From: Gracilinema caldarium
Lineage (GTDB): Bacteria > Spirochaetota > Spirochaetia > Treponematales > Breznakiellaceae
Assembly (NCBI RefSeq): GCF_029265695.1
Contig: NZ_JAJUHW010000010.1
Coordinates: forward strand, 16,308-80,307
Reading direction: 5' to 3'
DNA length: 64,000 nt
The position numbers and the translations under genes were made by a program. How positions within the stretch are numbered: the first letter of the stretch is position 1; every line of letters begins with the position of its first letter. Below, in pieces: positions 59,952 through 64,000 of the stretch. The notes under the pieces were generated by a model that was not told the DNA's origin, did no database searches, and saw only the letters and a list, made by a program, of their open reading frames with translations.

Positions 59952-60067
59952 GCCTTCGCCGACCAACGGGAGGAAAAGGCAGCAGGATGCTGCTGGCAGA
60001 AGGCGGAGGCGGGTTGGAAGGCCCGTACAGGATGTACGAGGCTGGAGACCGAATCCCCCCTGCTCCG
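59952..60067 (+). repeat. tRNA-associated structured repeat, copy B
   Basis: Hairpins are GGCAGCA with TGCTGCT around a GGA loop (59978-59994) and CGTAC-AGGAT-GTACG (60024-60038). It ends in a copy of the tRNA 3' end, and here the match continues about 22 nt beyond the tRNA (AATAATGTGGCGTAyAGCCA follows both), so the duplication is longer than in copies A and C. Confidence 0.7.
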
Positions 60068-60130
60068 AATAATGTGGCGTACAGCCATTACGACAGAGCG
60101 GGCAGATGGTTAATCCCTCTGTCACAAAAT

Positions 60131-60204
60131 GAGGCTGTAGCTCAGCTGGATAGAGCTTCAGATTGCGGATCTGAAGGTCGGAGGTTCGAATCCTCTCAGC
60201 CTCA
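60131..60204 (+). tRNA. tRNA-Arg(GCG)
   Basis: 74 nt. The acceptor is GAGGCTG with CAGCCTC, the D-arm has A20 (GCTC AGCTGGATA GAGC), the anticodon stem TCAGA/TCTGA encloses TTGCGGA (anticodon GCG), and the discriminator is A. This reads CGC. Most bacteria use ICG (gene ACG) for this box. CCA is not encoded. Confidence 0.93.
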
Positions 60205-60212
60205 GGCTTATT

Positions 60213-60299
60213 GGAGAGATGCGAGAGCGGTTGAATCGGACGGTCTCGAAAACCGTTGAACTCGTAAGGGTTCCGAGGGTTCGAATCCCTCTCTCTCCG
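60213..60299 (+). tRNA. tRNA-Ser(CGA)
   Basis: 87 nt, class II. The acceptor is GGAGAGA with TCTCTCC, the anticodon loop is CTCGAAA (anticodon CGA), with a long variable arm and discriminator G. CCA not encoded. Confidence 0.95.
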
Positions 60300-60367
60300 C
60301 TGAAGTTCCCGTTTCGAGGAAATCGAGGGATTCGAACAAATAAGGCGAAATGAAATGAGCCTTATAA

Positions 60368-60483
60368 GCCCTCGCCGACCAACGGGAGGAAAAGGCGGCA
60401 GGAAGCCGCCGACAGAAGGCGGAGACGGGTCGGAAGGAATGTACAGGATGTACATGACTGGAGACCGAATCCCTCTCTCTCCG
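60368..60483 (+). repeat. tRNA-associated structured repeat, copy C
   Basis: Hairpins are GGCGGC-AGGAA-GCCGCC (60394-60410) and ATGTAC-AGGAT-GTACAT (60439-60455). It ends in CGAATCCCTCTCTCTCCG, a copy of the 3' end of the adjacent tRNA-Ser(CGA) rather than the one found in copies A and B. An upstream hairpin (ATAAGGC with GCCTTAT) corresponds to that of copy A. Confidence 0.7.
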
Positions 60484-60537
60484 CTGGGATGTACTGGCGA
60501 CGGTGCATCAATGTAAAAAAATGAGGACTAATAATTT

Positions 60538-60625
60538 GGAGAGATGACCGAGCGGCCGAAGGTGCACGATTGGAAGTCGTGTGTACCCCTAAAGGGTACC
60601 GAGGGTTCAAATCCCTCTCTCTCCG
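60538..60625 (+). tRNA. tRNA-Ser(GGA)
   Basis: 88 nt, class II. The anticodon stem CACGA/TCGTG encloses TTGGAAG (anticodon GGA), with a long variable arm and discriminator G. CCA not encoded. No repeat copy follows it. With the other three it completes the serine set. Confidence 0.95.
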
Positions 60626-60645
60626 TATTCCCCGTCATCAGGAAT

Positions 60646-60716
60646 CATGCGAAAAAGCACTACCCAACCCCGCCAGGTCCGGAAGGAAGCAACGGTAAGT
60701 AGCTGCTTTTTGCGCC
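60646..60716 (+). ncRNA. ffs: Small signal recognition particle RNA (4.5S RNA)
   Basis: The conserved apical domain CCAGGTCCGGAAGGAAGCA (GGAA tetraloop and Ffh-binding internal loop) is present. Flanking arms pair as AAAAAGCA with TGCTTTTT and CTAC with GTAG. The location directly upstream of dnaX is common in bacteria. Ends are approximate and taken from base pairing. Confidence 0.88.
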
Positions 60717-60744
60717 GTGACCATCCTGGTGGCGGGGTTTTTTT
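60713..60744 (+). terminator. Intrinsic terminator of the SRP RNA gene
   Basis: CGCC and ACCA pair with TGGT and GGCG (loop TCC, a small bulge), followed by GGGG and eight Ts. This is a typical factor-independent terminator and it separates ffs from dnaX. Confidence 0.75.
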
Positions 60745-60760
60745 TCATCCCTAATCCATG

Positions 60761-60766
60761 TATACT
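60761..60766 (+). promoter_or_regulatory. dnaX -10 box
   Basis: TATACT ends 7 nt before the dnaX ATG. The -35 position falls in the T-run of the terminator, so only the -10 is convincing. No Shine-Dalgarno precedes the start, fitting a leaderless mRNA. Confidence 0.45.
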
Positions 60767-60773
60767 GAACGAT

Positions 60774-62729
60774 ATGGCTTATGAAGTAACCGCAACAAGA
60801 AGACGCCCCAAAACGTTCGATGAGATGGCAGGCCAGGAATTTGTCGTGGCCACCCTGAAAAGTTCCATCGAAACAGGACGGATTGCCCATGCGTACCTCT
60901 TTTCAGGCCCCCGGGGCTGCGGCAAGACCAGCGCAGCCCGTATTCTCGCCCGGTCCCTGAACTGTGAAAAGGGCCCCACTGCTACCCCCTGCGGAGTCTG
61001 TACCAACTGTGTGGAAATTGCCCGCGGGTCCAGCATGGATGTTATCGAGATTGATGGGGCCAGCAATACCAGTGTCAATGATGTACGCCAGATTAAGGAT
61101 GAGGTTCTGTTTCCGCCGAATGCGGGCCGCTACAAGGTGTATATCATCGATGAAGTGCACATGCTTTCGAACAGTGCCTTTAATGCCCTGCTTAAAACAA
61201 TCGAAGAACCGCCGCCCTATATCGTTTTTATTTTTGCCACCACCGAATTGCATAAAGTGCCGGCAACCATTAAAAGCCGTTGCCAGCAGTTTGCATTCCG
61301 GCTCATTCCCATCGATACGATTAAAAACATCCTGGCCGATGCATGTCGAGAATTGGGAGTCACCGCTGAAGATGAGGCCCTTTTCTGGATAGCGAAGGAA
61401 TCTACCGGAAGTCTCCGGGATGCCTACACCCTCTTTGACCAGGTGGTAGCCTTTTCAGAAGGCCATATCCGCACGGAACTCATCCGGGAGAAGCTGGGCC
61501 TTGTCGGACTTGATGCTATCAATAGACTGGCAGAGGCCTGTGTACAGGAACAGGCGGCGGAGGCTCTCCTGCAATTGGATACAATCCTGGAGCAGGGTGT
61601 AGCCATAGAGCAGCTTGTTATCGATCTGGCGGAATACTTCCGCAGCATCCTGCTTCTCAAACAGGGTATCAACCGGGAAGCCCTGCTGGGCTACAGCGCC
61701 GAGCGGTTTTCATCAATAGTAGTAGAATCATTAAACTCCAAACAGATAGAACAGGCATTGAGCATACTGCTGAATGTGTATCGGGATATCCGGTATTCCC
61801 TATCTCCCCGGTTTGAGCTTGAGACGGCAATTTCCAGGCTCAGCTGGCTCCGCCGCTGGATTGCCCCCTCGGAATTAAAAGAACAGGTGGATATACTGAG
61901 GAACAGCATCCTAAACCCTCATAGGGGTGCCTTCCAGACAGCTGCGTTTGACCCACAGCCCCGGACAAGCGCAGACCGGAAGGCACCAGAAACCGATATC
62001 AGATTACAGGAGCCGATACCCACAGGGGCATCACAGGGGGGAATCGAAAAGGCTCCATCATTAACCGAGGGTTTTAAACAATATCTTGCTGCCAGGGCGA
62101 GCCAGCGGGATTATAACGGGTTCCCTGACCAGGGTTCAAAGATTGGGAACCACGTTGAGAATACAACAGCTGCGGTGGGCACAGCTGGGGCTGCGACACC
62201 GGTGGTAACAGCTGCACAGATGGCACCGGCAGCTTCGGCGGCAAGGATAGCACCGGTCGTAGCACCGGCACCGGCTGAAGCGATAGCACCGGCGGAACCG
62301 GCGGTACCAGCGTCACTTACGGAACAGACTGAAGCTCAGGCTCAAGGGGCACCCAAAGGTCGGCATCTTGAACCAGACCAGATATCCGAGCTGCGGCAGG
62401 AGCTCATCAACCTGTTAAAGAAAGAACGGGGCATGCTTGCTTCGGGCCTGGAAAAAACCGCGGATTGGCGATTAGAACTGGATAATCCTGAAGGGCCTTC
62501 CCTAATTATTCCAGCCAGAGACAGGCTAAGTGCGGACTTGCTGCAAAAAGAAAAGCATAGTATCAGCGGAGCCTTGCACCAGATGGGTTACACCCATTTA
62601 CAGATTGCAATTACTATGGTGGAACCGAAGGATTTAGCAGGGGGAGAACCGGGAGTCGACAACCAGATTCCCCCTGCGGTGGAAACCGTTCGGAAGCTCT
62701 TTCGGGGCACCATTGTACGGATAAAATAG
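60774..62729 (+). CDS. dnaX: DNA polymerase III gamma/tau subunit
   Basis: The clamp-loader ATPase, 651 residues from the ATG at 60774 (MAYEVTATRRRPKTFDEMAGQ); the ORF-track TTG lies in the terminator region. Walker A is FSGPRGCGKTSAA near residue 45, zinc-binding cysteines follow (CGVCTNC), then KVYIIDEVHMLSNSAFNALLKT and the SRC motif SRCQQFAFR. The region from about residue 395 to 540 is an Ala/Pro-rich linker before the C-terminal tau domain. No obvious slippery sequence for gamma synthesis was noticed. It is followed by ybaB and recR. Confidence 0.96.
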   Translation: MAYEVTATRRRPKTFDEMAGQEFVVATLKSSIETGRIAHAYLFSGPRGCGKTSAARILARSLNCEKGPTATPCGVCTNCVEIARGSSMDVIEIDGASNTSVNDVRQIKDEVLFPPNAGRYKVYIIDEVHMLSNSAFNALLKTIEEPPPYIVFIFATTELHKVPATIKSRCQQFAFRLIPIDTIKNILADACRELGVTAEDEALFWIAKESTGSLRDAYTLFDQVVAFSEGHIRTELIREKLGLVGLDAINRLAEACVQEQAAEALLQLDTILEQGVAIEQLVIDLAEYFRSILLLKQGINREALLGYSAERFSSIVVESLNSKQIEQALSILLNVYRDIRYSLSPRFELETAISRLSWLRRWIAPSELKEQVDILRNSILNPHRGAFQTAAFDPQPRTSADRKAPETDIRLQEPIPTGASQGGIEKAPSLTEGFKQYLAARASQRDYNGFPDQGSKIGNHVENTTAAVGTAGAATPVVTAAQMAPAASAARIAPVVAPAPAEAIAPAEPAVPASLTEQTEAQAQGAPKGRHLEPDQISELRQELINLLKKERGMLASGLEKTADWRLELDNPEGPSLIIPARDRLSADLLQKEKHSISGALHQMGYTHLQIAITMVEPKDLAGGEPGVDNQIPPAVETVRKLFRGTIVRIK

Positions 62730-62740
62730 GAGAGGAGTTG

Positions 62741-63064
62741 ATGGATATGAATCCCTTTGAAATACTAAAAAACGCTCAGAAAATACAGGAACAGATGGCA
62801 GCCATGCAGCAGCGCCTCGGAACCATTGTGGTTACCGGTTCGGCCGGTGGTGGAATGGCCCAGATTGATATGAACGGCCGCATGGAAGTCCTGGCGGTCC
62901 GGCTTGCTCCCGAAGCGGTGAATGCCGACGATATTCCCCTTCTACAGGATCTCATTAAAGCGGCCTTTACCGATGCAATGGAAAAGGTAAAAGAAACCTT
63001 ACAGAGCGAATATGGTGCCATGGCGGGAAGTATGGGCATAAATCCGGGGATGCTGGGCTTTTAA
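62741..63064 (+). CDS. ybaB: YbaB/EbfC nucleoid-associated protein
   Basis: A 107-residue DNA-binding protein that dimerises; the spirochaetal homologue EbfC was first described in Borrelia. MNPFEILKNAQKIQEQMAAMQQRL and VTGSAGGGMAQIDMNGRMEVLAV match the family. GGAG lies close to the ATG at 62741; an ATG two codons later (MNPFE) is also possible. It sits between dnaX and recR, the standard order, and overlaps recR by 1 nt. Confidence 0.93.
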   Translation: MDMNPFEILKNAQKIQEQMAAMQQRLGTIVVTGSAGGGMAQIDMNGRMEVLAVRLAPEAVNADDIPLLQDLIKAAFTDAMEKVKETLQSEYGAMAGSMGINPGMLGF

Positions 63065-63651
63065 TGAACGCTATCGATCGGCTGGTAGGCCTCCTCACCA
63101 AATTACCGGGTATCGGGAAAAAAACCGCCGGGAGGCTAGCCTATTTTATTCTTGATGCGGACCCCAGCTATGCCCGGCAGCTGGCGGAGGAACTGCAGAG
63201 CCTGCACGATCATATCAGGCGCTGTTCCGTATGTGGCAGTTTTACCGAATCGGACCCCTGCCCAATCTGCCAGGATCCCGGAAGAGACCAGAGTGTACTC
63301 TGTGTGGTGGAACGGGCCCAGGATGTGCGGGTAATCGAAGAGGGCCATGAATTCCACGGCCGCTACCATGTGCTTGGGGGGCTTATAGCGCCCCTGGACG
63401 GCATCGGTCCGGACAAACTGGCCATAGGTCAGCTCATGAACCGGATCCGCAGGGGAGGCATTAGGGAGATCATCCTGGCATTAAACCCCACCGTCGAAGG
63501 GGATACTACGGCCCTGTATTTACACAAAATTTTAAAAGAAACCGGGGTACAGGTTTCACGGCTGGCTTCGGGGCTCCCGGTTGGGGGCGACCTGGAATAT
63601 GCGGATCGGCTCACCCTTTCCCGGAGTTTCCGCGGCCGGATCCCGATGTAA
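63064..63651 (+). CDS. recR: Recombination protein RecR
   Basis: A 195-residue DNA-repair protein acting with RecO and RecF. Visible are the helix-hairpin-helix KLPGIGKKTAGRLAYF, the zinc finger CSVCGSFTESDPCPIC near residue 57 and the Toprim start VLCVVERAQDVRVIE with GGLIAPLDGIGPDKL. The ATG overlaps the ybaB stop (TAATG). Confidence 0.96.
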   Translation: MNAIDRLVGLLTKLPGIGKKTAGRLAYFILDADPSYARQLAEELQSLHDHIRRCSVCGSFTESDPCPICQDPGRDQSVLCVVERAQDVRVIEEGHEFHGRYHVLGGLIAPLDGIGPDKLAIGQLMNRIRRGGIREIILALNPTVEGDTTALYLHKILKETGVQVSRLASGLPVGGDLEYADRLTLSRSFRGRIPM

Positions 63652-63661
63652 GGGTGTTGGC

Positions 63662-64000
63662 TTATTTTTCCATTATTTTATAACACTCATCAATAACCGC
63701 TTCGATTTTAGAAAGTGAAAAGCCCAGGGCTTCAAGCTGTTTTTGCTCCTGACTTTGTTCCCAGTTCATATAGGGGTTGCTGTAATTCCGTTTCAGGTAC
63801 TCATAGACCAGATCTTCCGCCTCCGCTGGGAGAGAGAAGAATAGCCCCCGGCCCTTGCCAAGCACCCGGCGGATTGCGTTTCGGGCATGGGATAAAAAGA
63901 GGTCCTGGTAGACATCGTAGGATCGGCCGGAAAGCTGCATCAGCCGCTCAGAAACGGAGAAGCGGCGTACCGGAACTTCGAGGGCTTGTGGTCTAGTTTC
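63662..64000 (-). CDS. Protein of unknown function (5' end outside window)
   Basis: The ORF track begins this gene at 63940, but reading upstream the frame stays open to the window edge (...EVPVRRFSVSERLM...), so the true start is beyond 64000. The 112 visible residues are hydrophilic and helical (SYDVYQDLFLSHARNAIRRVLG; WEQSQEQKQLEALGFSLSKIEAVIDECYKIMEK) with no motif I know. It converges with recR at a 10-nt gap. Confidence 0.6.
   Translation of the reverse strand, partial: ETRPQALEVPVRRFSVSERLMQLSGRSYDVYQDLFLSHARNAIRRVLGKGRGLFFSLPAEAEDLVYEYLKRNYSNPYMNWEQSQEQKQLEALGFSLSKIEAVIDECYKIMEK

Noticed and set aside
59640-60490. CRISPR array
   Set aside because: The three repeats are too long (about 115 nt), spaced by tRNA genes, and no cas genes are present.
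62170-62330. Possible tandem DNA repeat in dnaX (ATAGCACCGGC-type units)
   Set aside because: It codes for an Ala/Pro linker that is commonly variable in DnaX; the units are irregular and add nothing beyond linker composition.

Overview
The window reads as a chromosome segment from a spirochaete of the Treponema group. Supporting signs are a FapA (DUF342) protein beside a FlhG/MinD-like ATPase, a MurA with aspartate in place of the usual active-site cysteine (also known from Borrelia), a PspA-type stress cassette, group B and sensory [FeFe] hydrogenases, and a dnaX-ybaB-recR block preceded by the SRP RNA gene. Composition is near 50% GC, with a clear AT-rich island at about 38.4-41.4 kb. The genus is an inference; I could not search a database.

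Layout. 0-2.1 kb: iron(III)/phosphonate-type ABC importer (permease cut by the window edge, binding protein). 2.3-8.7 kb: aspS, an HpcH/HpaI-type aldolase, a CrtO/CrtQ-like acyltransferase and glycosyltransferase pair (the latter broken at a T8 tract), an HD nucleotidase and an MFS transporter. 8.8-10.6 kb: speD-speE polyamine genes. 10.7-17.2 kb: ABC exporter, OmpA-like protein, and a CdaR-type regulator with glycerate kinase. 17.2-29.6 kb: nine minus-strand genes that look like one transcription unit (membrane protein, FlhG-like, FapA, lgt, thrC, pRiA4b-type protein, ptsN-type IIA, tkt, plsC). 29.7-33.9 kb: divergent ctp-rsmE-wecG-type-REC/AAA+ operon. 33.9-38.4 kb: small exported protein, TrmJ-type methyltransferase, SDR, then STAS/zinc ribbon, YbjN-like, PspA and winged-helix genes. 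38.4-38.7 kb: AT-rich non-coding region with DnaA-type boxes and repeats. 38.8-42.2 kb: two membrane proteins (one LptF/G-like) and a J-domain protein. 42.2-48 kb: murA, a large exported metalloprotease with a probable outer-membrane barrel, a DMT transporter and a YchJ-type protein. 48-53.1 kb: hydrogenase and signalling operon. 53.2-58.5 kb: two-component system and sugar ABC importer. 58.5-64 kb: PHP protein, a tRNA cluster (four tRNA-Ser plus tRNA-Arg) with structured repeats, ffs, dnaX, ybaB, recR and a partial gene.

Four observations stand out. First, three copies of a structured repeat lie directly downstream of three tRNA-Ser genes; their hairpins carry compensatory changes and AGGA loops, and each copy ends in a duplicate of its local tRNA 3' end. 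Second, many transcription units have a -10 box only 6-9 nt before the start codon and no Shine-Dalgarno sequence, so leaderless mRNAs are likely. Third, the 300-bp AT-rich region carries helically phased DnaA-type boxes and iteron-like repeats. Fourth, an in-frame palindromic mini-insertion sits in speE, bounded by a 10-bp direct repeat.
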